NCBI GenBank assembly: GCA_026261815.1
Contig: JAMPIT010000566.1
Location: 30,777,001-30,841,000, forward strand
From: Monarcha castaneiventris obscurior
Taxonomy: Eukaryota > Chordata > Aves > Passeriformes > Monarchidae
Length of the DNA stretch: 64,000 nucleotides
Reading direction: 5' to 3'
In this document: piece by piece, positions 39,198 to 51,000 of the stretch
How positions within the stretch are numbered: position 1 is the stretch's first letter
How the letters are laid out: each line of letters opens with the position of its first letter
The notes under the pieces: model-generated
Seen by the model: only the letters and a program-made list of their open reading frames with translations
What the model was told of the DNA's origin: nothing
The model's database searches: none
Position numbers and translations under genes: made by a program

Positions 39198-39297
39198 TTT
39201 GGGACCTCTCTCTCAGTAGGCGTCTGAAAACCAAACCAAAAAAACAATTTGGGACCTCTCTCTCAGTAGGCGTCTGAAAACCAAACCAAAAAAAACA
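39198..39297. repeat. Recent 50-bp tandem duplication
   Basis: The segment beginning TTTGGGACCTCTCTCTCAGT at 39198 recurs exactly 50 bp later at 39248. The copies are identical over about 47 bases (39198-39244 against 39248-39294) and first differ in the short A-run near the unit end (CAA against ACAAACC). Each unit runs from a pyrimidine-rich start through GGCGTCTG into an A/C-rich end (ACCAAACC then A-run). The near identity indicates a young duplication. The period is not a multiple of three and no coding frame is apparent. Confidence 0.95.
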
Positions 39298-42200
39298 AAC
39301 CACTCCAAAATGTGACTTAAGACCTCAAATCCTTGACGTGGAGCAAAGAGGTCCATGAGGAATGGGAGCTGCCTGCTAAAGCTGCCCCAGGAGCTGCCCT
39401 CATGACAAGGCTCATCCACGCTGCTCTTCTACCTGAGCCTGATTTCTACAAACTGGACAGAGCTTCTCCCTGTCCCCCAATTCTCGGACAAAATCAGAAG
39501 TTATTCATGGGGGATGGTGTGATTGTGTGAGACTCACTTGCAGAGCAAAACAACCTAAAAATAGTTTGAAACTACCATTGGGTAGTTTCTATTTGTCCTT
39601 ATCTTTCAAGATACTTTCTGCAAGCCCAAACAAAATATTTTTTCATTTTGGATGACAGCTGCACTCCTCACATGTGTACATTCCCCACTGAGTATCAGCT
39701 TAAGACATGCAAGAAACAGGGCAATGGTCCCTGTGACTCTATGACAGGTGGCAAAGGGAGTGGATGAGAGGGTATGGCATCACACCATGGAAAGACCTTT
39801 TCCAGCAGCAGGGGTCCTGGCAGAGAGTGTGGGCAAGGCCACAGGGGAAGCAGTGGGAAGACCACCACCACCACCAAGGCTGATGCAGCCAGCTGAAGGG
39901 ACACCTGCACTGCAAAGCTCCATATCTGAATGTGTAGGAACGGCTGGGATGTATGAACCTCTTCACCTGAAAAAAACTCAGAGAAGCACCTGCATGGAAT
40001 TTAGGTAGCATGAGCCCTGAAAAGGGGGAAAAAATAAATTAAGAAATAGTTGAAAAGGCTAGGGAAAAAACCTGACACTGAATCCAACATATTGCAAGAT
40101 GAATGCATTTGCAGACAAAGCCAGACTCTCCACTGCTCAGCAAAAATCAGGAAAGTATCAAATATTTTCAGGAGATTCAGTCCACCAGCCTGCACTAAGG
40201 GTATACAGCCCAAAGTTTTGCAATTCTTTATCTGCTGTTTGTAAATGATTTCTGATTTATTTCCCCAGCAAGGAGAAGACAGGCTAATCTAAAAATAAGC
40301 TGTGTGAGCAAAACCACAGAATTATATTCAGAGCTTCGGCACTTGACAATTTTTAGGCTGCAGTTCCAAACCATCTCATTTTCTTTCAGCACAAAGAAGC
40401 AGCAAAATATCTTGCTGAAGTGAGGTCACATAATACATATGTTTGATAGATAGACACGAATATATCCTTTTGTCCCTACCACTGGGCATGCTGAAAACAC
40501 TATGTTTAGAATAACATCAGGATGCCTCAATTTCAAGCATAAAAATCCTAAATGGTTAACATGGCGATACATACTACTCAGCACCCAGAGTTTTCTTTTT
40601 CACCTCTGCCCCCTCCCTAAATAAGGCAAATATGGTTACTTTAAGTTTCCTTCAGAGGTTGTGCCAAAAATTTAAAAGTAATAGGAAGAAAAATCTTTCT
40701 CTGTAGATTTTCATCAAAACAGTATACTTCCAAGAAGAATGGTGTACTATTTTTAAAGATTTCCAAAAAGAAAGTGTCAGGGTTATTCTGTAACAAAACT
40801 TCACAAGAAACCTGGGTTTCTGTGCAGCAGTGACATGGACTGTGTTAGTCAATGTGTGCTGCTATGTCTTTCTTCCTAAAGAAACTATTTTAAATGTTTT
40901 AATGTGATAAAATCACATAAATTTTTAAACTCTCATACCACTAATTATAGGTTTGACTTTAAAATCATCATACAGAGAGCCAACCTTGCCTGCTGTTCAT
41001 GCATCTGTTAGCATTCCTACCACTGTTGATGTGACGAAAAGCCCCAAACACTTCTATGCTTTTCATTTTAGTAGAGTTCTTGGTCCTGAAACATTTACAG
41101 CTTTTTAGGGAAGATTCCACACCAGGAAAAGGGAATTTGATAAATATTCTTCCATTTTGAGTCCAGTTTTCTAAGGTAACAAGGATAATGCCCTTTTTCC
41201 TGTCTGTCTGTCAGTCCCCCTACAGAAGCTCTTTGGGACAGCACAAGCCACATTCTTCAGGAGAAGTCTGGCAGAGGATGAGTTGCATTCCCACAGACTT
41301 TGCAACATCCCTGGCTGACAAGCAGAAGCCCAGAGGGAAAAACCACAAAGTGAGTGCAGCACAAGTCTGTTTGACGTGCAGGGCTGGGCTGCCTGTCACT
41401 GTGTGTGCCAGCCCGGCATCAAACGGGGACCTGGGAGGTACCCAGCCTGCTCAGCCCCGGCCAAAACTGTGCCAGCAGCACAGACCCCCACAGGGAAGGA
41501 CGGGAGAAGGACTACCAGAAACATCAGGGACTACCAAGTCAAGGGCGAGACTTAGGAAGGAATATATTTCATTAGTTCTTCTCCTCATGGTTGTATATGT
41601 TATATATATACGTAAAATTGAACAAAGCTCTGCTGTTTTAGTTTTTGGCCCCACAGCTCAGTGTGCGGTGAACAGCCAATCAAGAAACAACTTCACAGCT
41701 ATTAAAAGAGCACCGGGGTGTGGGCAAATTTGTACACCTCTCAGGGGAACAGTGCTGGCACCAGCAGTGTCCATTCTCCCCAGCAGTAAGGTGGTAAAAG
41801 GGGTGTCTGTGTGTGTCTGTGAGCCAGGGACAGATGGATGCCCACGGCAGCGGGCTGGATTCACTCCCTAAAGCAGAACATTTGCTGACCCCTCCACACC
41901 TGCAGTGCCACAGGTTCCCCACCCAGCTGCCAAGCCCTATCTCCTATCAGCAGACACTGCCCTGCTACAAGTTTGGTTTATAAAGCACCACTCTGGAAAG
42001 TGTTATTTTTCCTACAAATCAAAACCCTTCCAGGTACCTGCTCACAGGACAGCGCTTGCTCAGCAACAGATTCCCTCAGTGGCTGAAAAAACTACCTGAC
42101 AACCCAAAGATTCCTTTCCTCTTCACTGTGCTCACTTCACTGCATGTCAGGAGTTTTAATGGTAGCTGTTCCCAACCAGACAGCTCATGGCAGTGGTGGC

Positions 42201-45200
42201 TGGCAGGAGCCCCCAGTGGATTTCTACATCGATGGGAAGTCAGTCTCTCTCTGGAGGGTTTATAAATGAACCTCTATACTCACAGCTGCCAAATGTTTCA
42301 TTCCAGGCATTTTATCTATGTAAACCAAATAGATAACAAGGAGAGCAAAGACCTTTGAAATATTTATGAATCAATTAAAGCCCTAAAGCTTTCCACTGCA
42401 CAGTGATAAGGAGCAAATTCTCACATAAGATGCCAAGGCATATGGAGCAACTGATTTTACATGAGTTCAGAAACTGTAGGTTTGCATACAGAGAAAGGAA
42501 GGAAAAATGAGCTATATACAGATTGAAAGATAGATACTATATACCACGAAAGTAATATGCAATAAATTAATGTGACAGAACATACAAACTAAAACAATGT
42601 TAAAGGTTTATCAGCCAAACCTAGAAACTATAAATATAGACTGATTTATTGATAGAATATTTTCTGATTGATCTGTTTTCTCAACCAGTCACTATTATAT
42701 CAATTTTATGACAGCAGACAAAAGTTGTGTAAAAATACAGATAATGCATAATAGCACTTCCTTGTTCAAAGTGTGCAAAATTTATTCTCCTTTTCCCTGA
42801 GTTGCAAAGGTGCTTATTTGTCTCATAAACACCATGTTCAAGGAAACATGAATGTGAAAATAAATGGCTTCATTTTGTTGCTTTGGTGTACTCAGTTTCA
42901 CGACAATGAAGCATGACTTAGTGTGAAGGTCACTGTTCATTATGCACAACAGCAGAAAAACGAAGGGAATGCTGGCAGAAATGGGGACTTGAAATAGGTT
43001 TGAAAAATAACCCAATGCAGCAGGATCACAGCAACACTGAAATACCATAGAGGCCTGGGTGGTGCCATCTCTCCAAATTTGCTGTCATCTGAAGACAAAA
43101 AGAAGGAAGGGGCAGGCAAAGGCAATGCCAGAGCTCCATAATGTCAATCACTGTTCAACACCTTTCCCCTGAATCAAGCTGTGTTCTCCTAATTTGCCTC
43201 CTTCGTAGTGGTTTTTAAAACTTTGAAGCTGAAATTAAAGCAATCTCAGCTGATGAAAAAGCAACAGAATAAACACACCAGGAAACAAACTGCTTGTCTA
43301 CACCCACTGTCGCTGCAGGGGCAGGTGCTGCTGGAACACACATACATCTCCCCAGGTCATTCAGGGGAATCTGTCACTGAGGTATGAAGGCAACTTTTAC
43401 TCTGTTGGCCACATTCACAAGGGCATTGCAGGTGCTTTGCTAAGTCCACAAAAATATCCAGGTCCTAAATTCAACACCTAGCTGGGCAACAACTAAAATG
43501 TATTTCCTTGTGTGTTACAGTCTTTCAAGAGTGTCAGAGAAAGGGGAAAAAGAGGAATAGTACAAGAAAGCAATGGTACTTTCTATTTCTAGCTATTTTT
43601 TCACCTACATTTTGTTAACCCACTTGCAGGAACAAAAAAAACAAGCACCAAAAAAATCCCAAACCGCAAAACCTCGCTATCATCATTGCTGGAAACTGCT
43701 GGGGCAAAATGTTTTCCCTTTGGGACATGACAGTTCCAAATGAGCGTGAACATTTCACCAGATATTGTCAAACCCATATCCTTCCAGAAGAAATAATCCT
43801 GTTTTCCCAGGTTCCTCTTACGTCCCTGACAGCTCCTAGGCTGGCAGGCAGTCTGTGCCTATGGGAGCCCAAAAATCAGGCTCCCACATCTCATGGCAGC
43901 ATAAAGATCCCCACTGATATCTATTTAAAACTTTGTATGTGCCACCTCTATAATTATTTAAAACTCATCCTGTGGGAGAACTGGGTCCAAAATTTCAAAC
44001 AACCTTTAGAAAATGTTTTTCTGCATCCTTCTTTCAGGGTAAATTATTACCATTTAGGGTGTCATTACAACACAGCACATCTGGAAACGGAGGATCACAA
44101 TGTGACGGTGTCTATATTCAACAACAGTCCCTAATTTCAAGGTGGTCATTTCTTATGGAAGAACAGTGCAAATCCAGGCTGGTAACACTACATCACTTTT
44201 CATCTCTTGGGACTGCTAACCAAACAAGGACACGTGCAGCACATTGTGCATCTGGGCAAGCACGCAGCAGTGCAGGGACAGTCCCAAATCCTCCAAAGGT
44301 TTAGCAGAAAAGCATGAGTTTTTCGACATGTCACTGCCTACAGTGAAACTCCTTGGCTAAAGATGTAAATCAGCATGCAAGACCAGTCATGCATACTTTT
44401 CTACTGAAGAAGCTAGGCAAATTTTGGAAGCCTAAAACATGTATTGCTGTCTCGATGGTCACAGAGCCTGACCCTGCCTTTGCTGGCTCTTCTTCAGAGA
44501 CAGAACTGAGAAAGGCATGTGAAGAGGAGCAAGTGTTCTCCAAACTGCACTCTTCCTGGGGAACAAACAATTATGTTTGGGTCAGGAAAAACTCACCTCC
44601 TCAAATGGCAATTTATAAACCACTGTGGCTTGTAGGACCAACTCACACAGCCTCTAACTGAATGATTTATAATTTATGTGAAGAACAACTCCAGAGATTT
44701 AAATACTTCACTGCAAAAGGTGCAAGAGTAGAGATCTTTTCATTGTTTTGCTCTAAAGTAGGTCATAAATGTCCCACTGGGAGGGGAAGCAAGGGCCCTG
44801 CTGGTGCTAACCATGGGCTGGAGAGCCCTGGGGTCATGTTTTACATTCGGACAGGGAGCCTGCTGCCCACACCAACATTCCCCACCCACGGTACCTGTGC
44901 CTGTACCCATACATTAACTGCTGTTACTGCCTGTTACAGCCCATAAACAGCACACTGAGAACTGAACCCGTGTGCCATTAGCAGCTGAACTGGGCACCTG
45001 TGGAGGCAGAAAGGGCTGCTCCATTGGCAGAGGCACCTCATAGAGCTGCTTCTGCTGTCACCTCTCCCCAGCCCTTCTCCTCCACCACCCAGGGCAGAAG
45101 GATTAGGCTGCTTGGCACTCTTCTCCCTATTTTTCTCTGGATAGTTTACTTACTCATCTCATTATTCACAGTCTCACTGAAATTTATTTCTGTCCTGGAG

Positions 45201-47518
45201 ACGGTGATGGTGGAAACAGATGAGACAGAAAGGAAGTTGCTTTTGTACAGAGAAGGAAAGAAAACAGTCTCTGTAAATAGAGCATGATATTAACAGGCTG
45301 ATGCCTGACACTAAGCAAAAATAGTTTCTTTTCCAAGAAACTTAATTTGCTGCAAAGATCACCAGATATGTGAGGATCTTTAATCTTCACAATTATTCAC
45401 CCATGAAGCCTCTTGATCTAATGGCCAACACATTTCCTTTTGGGACAGTAATGGGGACTTCTCTTTAAAAGGGGATAATCACGTGTCAAACATGTTCAAG
45501 GGAAGAACAGACATTAAGAAGTGAAGTAGACACAAAAATAGAGCATAATCAGTGGCAAAGTAGAAAATTAACATGTAAATTAATAAAAGTAGGAGTTTAG
45601 AATACGAATGTAATGAGTGCCAAGCAGACTATGATAAGCTCCTTTTCTGTCAGCATGCTGGCTCCTCAGGAGAAACACAGCTGGCACTTTTGTTCCTTCA
45701 GCAGCCTCCCTTGTGCATGCAGAAGAATGGTCTCACTCACTTTATACTCCATTTATCGATAAGAAAATGAATGCAACCAGAAACCAGCATTGTCAAAATA
45801 TTTGGAGTTTAGAAAATCTTGCTTTCAGTTCTATAAAGCTCGGAGTCAAAATGCAGCTGCAGACAGCCTACACTACACACTCCCTCCAGTCTGCATCCTG
45901 GCCAGCACGAGCAGTGGGGCTGGCAGCCCCTTGGTGCACAACTGCAAGCATTGCCAGGGCAGGAGTCACTTCAACTCTGCCTTGCCCCAAGCATTGCAGA
46001 GGCTGTGACAGAAGGGCATTGGCTCCACCAAAAGGAGCAAACGAGTGAACTGGCAGCATGTCCTGGTTCCTAGGAAATACGAGAAAGAACTAGAAAAAGC
46101 ACAGGAGTGAAGATTCACCTTTAAACACATCTGAAAGATATGTAACCACTCAGCACCTGAAGTGAGACAAACCAGATCAGTTCTTGGGACCACAGTATAA
46201 GGATTCCCAGAGTAAAACGAGCATCATAAATCTTTGCTTCTTCCAACCGAAATAAACACTGCCTCAGGTGCAGGCAGCCCCGGGGCTGGGATGGAAACAG
46301 CAGTGGCTCACCACATCACCCAGAGATGAGCCTTCACTAGCAAAAACACCTGAGAAGCCGCTGTGTTGCCTTGCCCCGCCCCAAATGTGAACTTTTCATT
46401 TCAGAGAGCACCACAGCTTCTGTGGTGCTGCAGGATGGCTGCTCACCTACAGTCCAGTGCCCCACTCTGCACACCTGCCACTGGATTTTTAGAGGGGGAA
46501 CAATTAGTCAACAACTTAAGGCTGAAAAACAAAGGACTCAGTGACATAGAAATGGTAAAGTGAGAATAGTATTCCCTTTCTCACTTGCAGTTCCGAGTCT
46601 CTGAATGAACCCACAATTCCTCAAAGTATCAGAACAGTACCTTTTCTAGCCTACCTCAATAGTCACCAGCAGTAACTTCAATAGGATGACCAATACTTTT
46701 CAAGGCTAAGTAAGTATATATATATTTTTATATATATGGAGGGGATATAAGTATATGGGGTATGTTGATTTATTATAGTAAGATTAGAGTTACATTTTCT
46801 CATCCCAAAAAAAAAAAATCATTTTAAAACTACATGTTAAAGTTAACAGAAAATTAACCTAGGTACATTTTGAATGCAATGAGATTTAAAATAGAAATTA
46901 CTGTTTGCTATCTGAATTTTCCCCTCCAAAATGTGAATCATATGATCTAATTATTTTACCAGTATATGAACAGTTTGTTTTTTTTCTCTGGCACAAGCTA
47001 TGAATACACTCTTTTTCTATTTCTGTCCTGTGTAAACACATTTTTCTCAGGACTTCCATAATTCAGTACATGGAGGGTATCCTGCAAATAGCACGTCCAT
47101 GAAGCCATACTGATTGCAATAAGCCATTTATATGCAAAGCACTGAAGTTTCAAGCCATGTGCTTTTCATTTTATGCATACCGTAAAATTATTAAACCTGG
47201 ACTAAATCCAAACAGAACCTCAAACCCCAGATCATTAACAACTTACTTTATGGGTTTATGCTACAATTCACATCTGAAATGAAACTATAAGAAGCCATAA
47301 TAACAAAATGCTATAAAAGTACACAATGCTGTCAAATTTAAATATCTTTTAACATAGATGTATTTATATGAATTTAAACACATTTGTTTCCAAATTTATG
47401 TCAATATCTGCTATAATATTATATTTAAACTTTCAATAGTGTTTATCAAGTCAGAACAGTCTGGTGAGACTCTTGAGTTGTCAGGGATTACAGGAAGCAA
47501 CAGTGACATAAATGTCCC
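39298..47518. other. Non-coding unique sequence, with the longest open frame of the window
   Basis: The + strand frame at 41188-41871 is 227 codons from ATG, the longest in the window. It reads through GC-rich sequence and then an alternating T/A stretch that creates a hydrophobic run at about residues 125-142. I recognise no domain, the ATG context is poor, and frames on the other strand (41451-41654, 41658-41922) are also open. I treat it as fortuitous. Simple repeats: ACC x5 at 39861-39875, an alternating TA-rich tract at about 46714-46737, and a 12-base A run at 46807-46818. Confidence 0.5.
39861..39875. repeat. Short (ACC)5 microsatellite
   Basis: Five uninterrupted ACC triplets inside a GC-rich patch. 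Confidence 0.9.
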
Positions 47519-47921
47519 AGGTTGTGAGATCCCACCTGGAGCTCTGCATCCAGGTCTGGGGTCCTCAGCACAGCAAAACAGGGACCTGTTAGAGCAAGGA
47601 CCACAGACATGGAGAGGGCTGGAGCACCTCTCCTGTGAGGACAAGACTAAGAGAGCTGAAGTTGTTCAGTCTCAAGAGGATTCCGGGAAGACCTTAGAGC
47701 AAGAAAGAAGAAGACAGATTTTTTTGTAGGGCCTGTTGTGATTGGACAAAGGGTAATGGTTTCAAACTGAAAGAGGGTAGATTTAGACTAGATATAAGGA
47801 AGAAATTTTTTACTGCGAGGGTGGTGAGGCACTGGAACAGGGTGCCCAGAGAGGTCGTGGGTGCCCCATCCCTGGAATGTTCAAGGCCAGGTTGGATGGA
47901 GCTCTGAACCACCTGGTCTAG
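47519..47921 (+). pseudogene. CR1 ORF2 C-terminal remnant
   Basis: This part encodes the end of the CR1 ORF2 protein, downstream of the catalytic core of reverse transcriptase. The frame is broken by the internal deletion near 47695-47730. The first part is seen in one + frame (residues GLEHLSCEDK are recognisable), and the later [21 protein letters not shown] segment only in another. The family stop codon is retained at about 47919-47921. Confidence 0.8.
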
Positions 47922-47991
47922 TGGAAGGTGTTCCTGCCCATGGCAGGGGGTTGGAAGTTGACGATCTTTAAAGTCCCTTCCAACTCAAACC

Positions 47992-48005
47992 ATTCTATGA
48001 TTCTA
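47992..48005 (+). repeat. CR1 terminal 3' repeat (ATTCTATG unit)
   Basis: One full ATTCTATG and a partial second copy (ATTCTA) close the element. This short 3' tandem repeat replaces poly-A in CR1 elements and fixes the strand and the 3' boundary. Confidence 0.92.
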
Positions 48006-51000
48006 CACATGAAGCAGTTTCTGTTTATTTGTGTATTAGTTATTACACATATATTTAAAGTGATAAGAGCAATATGATTCTGATACCTTATGGCACTGAG
48101 ACACTATATGTATCACTATATTCATGTCATAAACTGATTTTTGTGAATCAATATGAAAACTGAAGAATTGCAGAAAATACAATTTTCTTGTATGGAAACC
48201 ATTTCTATTTTCTTCCTGAAACAACTCCCATAATCAATATCAATATAAATTAAATCAAGCAGTTCACCAACTCGTTCTTTCCATTCCTTTTTCTAGGAAG
48301 TTAGGGGCTACTTTTTACTTTCTTTTAAATAAATTGTATTTATTCAGTGTTGACTGCTATTTTACAACACAACAAAGGAAACATTCAATTTCTAAGATGA
48401 CAAATGCTTTGATTTTCAGTAATGTGTCTCCTTGTTTTTTCAGCTGGAATTATTCTCTGAAGGTGTACCTCATTTTTATTCCATGTTCACCAAACTCTCT
48501 GACACAAATTTACTACTTCTTAATGAATTGTTCATTTTATTTGATATGATAAGGCATGCAAAAACACTCAATATAGACCAGTAGAAGAATGAAAAAGAGA
48601 AACAAACATTCAGATCTCACGCATGTCCTGTATCTAGAATTATTAGCTCACATATGGGTCTCATCTGCTTCAAGCTGAGTTTAGGAAGAGTGTAAATAAA
48701 TTAACATCATCTTTGAAAGCTAAGGGAGGCAATACCAAAACATTAAATCCTGGAAAAGAGCAATTTCTGACTATAATCTCTAAATATATGGAAACAATTA
48801 TTGATATTTTGTATATTCATTGAACGATAAAGGATTTAAATGATGTCTGCTCTAGAAACTCTCTTAGGAATGGCCTTGATAGGGAGTCAGAGAATTTTAG
48901 GATCCTGATGAAACACAATTCACCTCTTTTGTACATTTCTTCGGTGACAGTCACATTTTTCAGAGGAAAAAGAATTGATTCCCTTTGAAGAAAAAGAAGA
49001 GCTACATATACAGGAATAAGATCTGCCAGCTCTTCATGCCAAATATAATCATGCTTATGAAACTGATCTATTTAGAAAACATAATACAGCTAAACCAGTT
49101 GTTACAGTTGATTAATCCAAGCCTTTCTTGTTAAAAACAGATGGCACATGCAAGAATAACAAAACACATTCTGAAGGGTATCTGATGAGAAAGTTCATTA
49201 AATTTCATTAGTTTCTCATATATACAGAGCAATAACAGCTGGACGACAAATAATTACAAAATATAAACAGAATGGAAGGCTGAAAGCAGAGACCAGTTCA
49301 CAACATGTATGGACAAGTACTTCTACAGATTTTGAGCAGATTTCAGCTCAGGATTCTCCTGGTCTGCACATTTAAAAAAAAAAAATCCTCTTTTTGAAAC
49401 ATCATCCAGAAATGTGTCTATGAAGAGAGGTAGCATTTTCCATTTTCATGAGTTCCTACAGTGACTCTGCTTGCATTGAGCGAATGTCCATTTATCCAGC
49501 CTTTCATGATGGCCTGATTGAGGCCTCATTGCTTATCCTTTATTTGTCTAAGTTGGATGGTGTGTTAAATGAGAGCTTGGAAAATGTTCAATTAGTAATA
49601 ATGCTACTTCAGTGTCCTATAAGATTAAATGCCTGGAATGAAAGAAAAGATGCAGGAGAAGGGAAATAAGGGAAATAAGGAACTCTGTTGAGTGGCCTGA
49701 AACCCACACCTTTATGAAAAGCAATGAGAGCAGCTGAGCTGCACAAGGGAGGAAACAGCAAAACATACTGTCACCACTTGAAAAACATCATTACATGTCT
49801 GAAAAGCAGGAAGTCAGAGCAGAGGCCAACCAGGGCACCATTCAGCAGCTGCAGCTGATTTTAATATACCATGGACTGGAAGGAGGAAGCACCAGAGATG
49901 GACAGCACAGACCATATGTCAATAGCTGCATGTTCCTCTGGGAGCTACCACGGTGGTGACCATGATCAGCCCTGCTGCAAAACACCCACAGCACCACACA
50001 CCTCTCACCAGCAAATCCGTGCTGGGAACACAGGGCACCAGCTTCCCCAGGGTCCCTGGGCATTGTGCTCCAGTGCAGCAACCCAGCAGCAGCCCAATAT
50101 CCCTTACCTAGAAGTCTGCTGGTGTGAATCCCATTGTCCGTCACATTCCCCACACAGAACCTCATCAGCATGGTACAGCCACAGGCACTCTGCCAATATT
50201 TCCCATTGCACCATTAATGCCCAGGGAACATGCCCCTGCTCCTTGGGCAGGGACCACTGCTGAAGGATGGGCAGAAACCACAAGGTCCTCCATGGAGGCA
50301 GACAAGGCTTCCTGGATCCAGCAAAACCAGGGCACTGCTCCAAGCCCCCTTCTCACTCAGGAAGTGAAGAGAACACTGTAAATAATTGCTAAACTTCATC
50401 CCACTTCAGTCTAGATCAAAATGTACAGCCTTTCAGCAGCTATGAGAGCTCTTAGGCCTTCTGCACAGCGCTTAGAACACCTCCAGACAGGACACAATAT
50501 AATAACTAGACCAATTTCTTTGGAAGCCCCAGAATCATCACGTGAGTTCTTAGTGAAGAAATTTAGATTTTCGCTTCGTAATAAGCATTCGAGGAGGAAA
50601 AAACAACATCTGGAGTTGAGTCCTCTCTGAGATCATGTATCAGGTCACAACCTCAATATCCTTCAACTTTCAAAAGGGGAACAGTTTACAATTTAGCCCT
50701 TTTCCTATGAAGTCCTTTTAGTTTCCTTCCTATTACCCTTCTCTCTGACATACATATTTTAAAAACTTGAACTGCATGGTCTCCTGGCCTTACCTGAGGC
50801 AGGCATCTCCCTCTGCCTCTCCCCCAGCTGTAGTCATGCCTCCTGATTTGGCCAGCTTCCAGAACACCAGGGGACAACCCCACTGCTTTCCTTCTCAGAA
50901 GTGTATAAAAAGGAAACTTTGTGTGAAATGGGATGCTGTGTACAAAACAGATGTTTCCAATACACTTCTACCATTTCAGGATGGATTAAACACTTTGCTT

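Larger units (their letters stand above)
47519..48005 (+). mobile_element. CR1 LINE, 3' end (ORF2 C-terminus plus 3' UTR)
   Basis: The sequence follows the avian CR1 3' end from the part encoding the C-terminal end of ORF2 (GAGATCCCACCTGGAGCTCT near 47527) through GGGCTGGAGCACCTCTCC, the FKLKEGR-type segment around 47765 and the WNR-type segment around 47835, to the ORF2 stop TAG at about 47919-47921. The 3' UTR then carries the conserved CCTGCC-CAT-GGCAGG hairpin (about 47933-47947), the CCCTTCCAAC motif, and the terminal ATTCTATG repeat (one full and one partial copy, 47992-48005). An internal deletion, perhaps 40-50 bp by comparison with the family, lies near 47695-47730 and shifts the frame. 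It is a 5'-truncated, inactive copy; truncation is usual for this family. The 5' edge is uncertain by some tens of bases. Confidence 0.96.
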
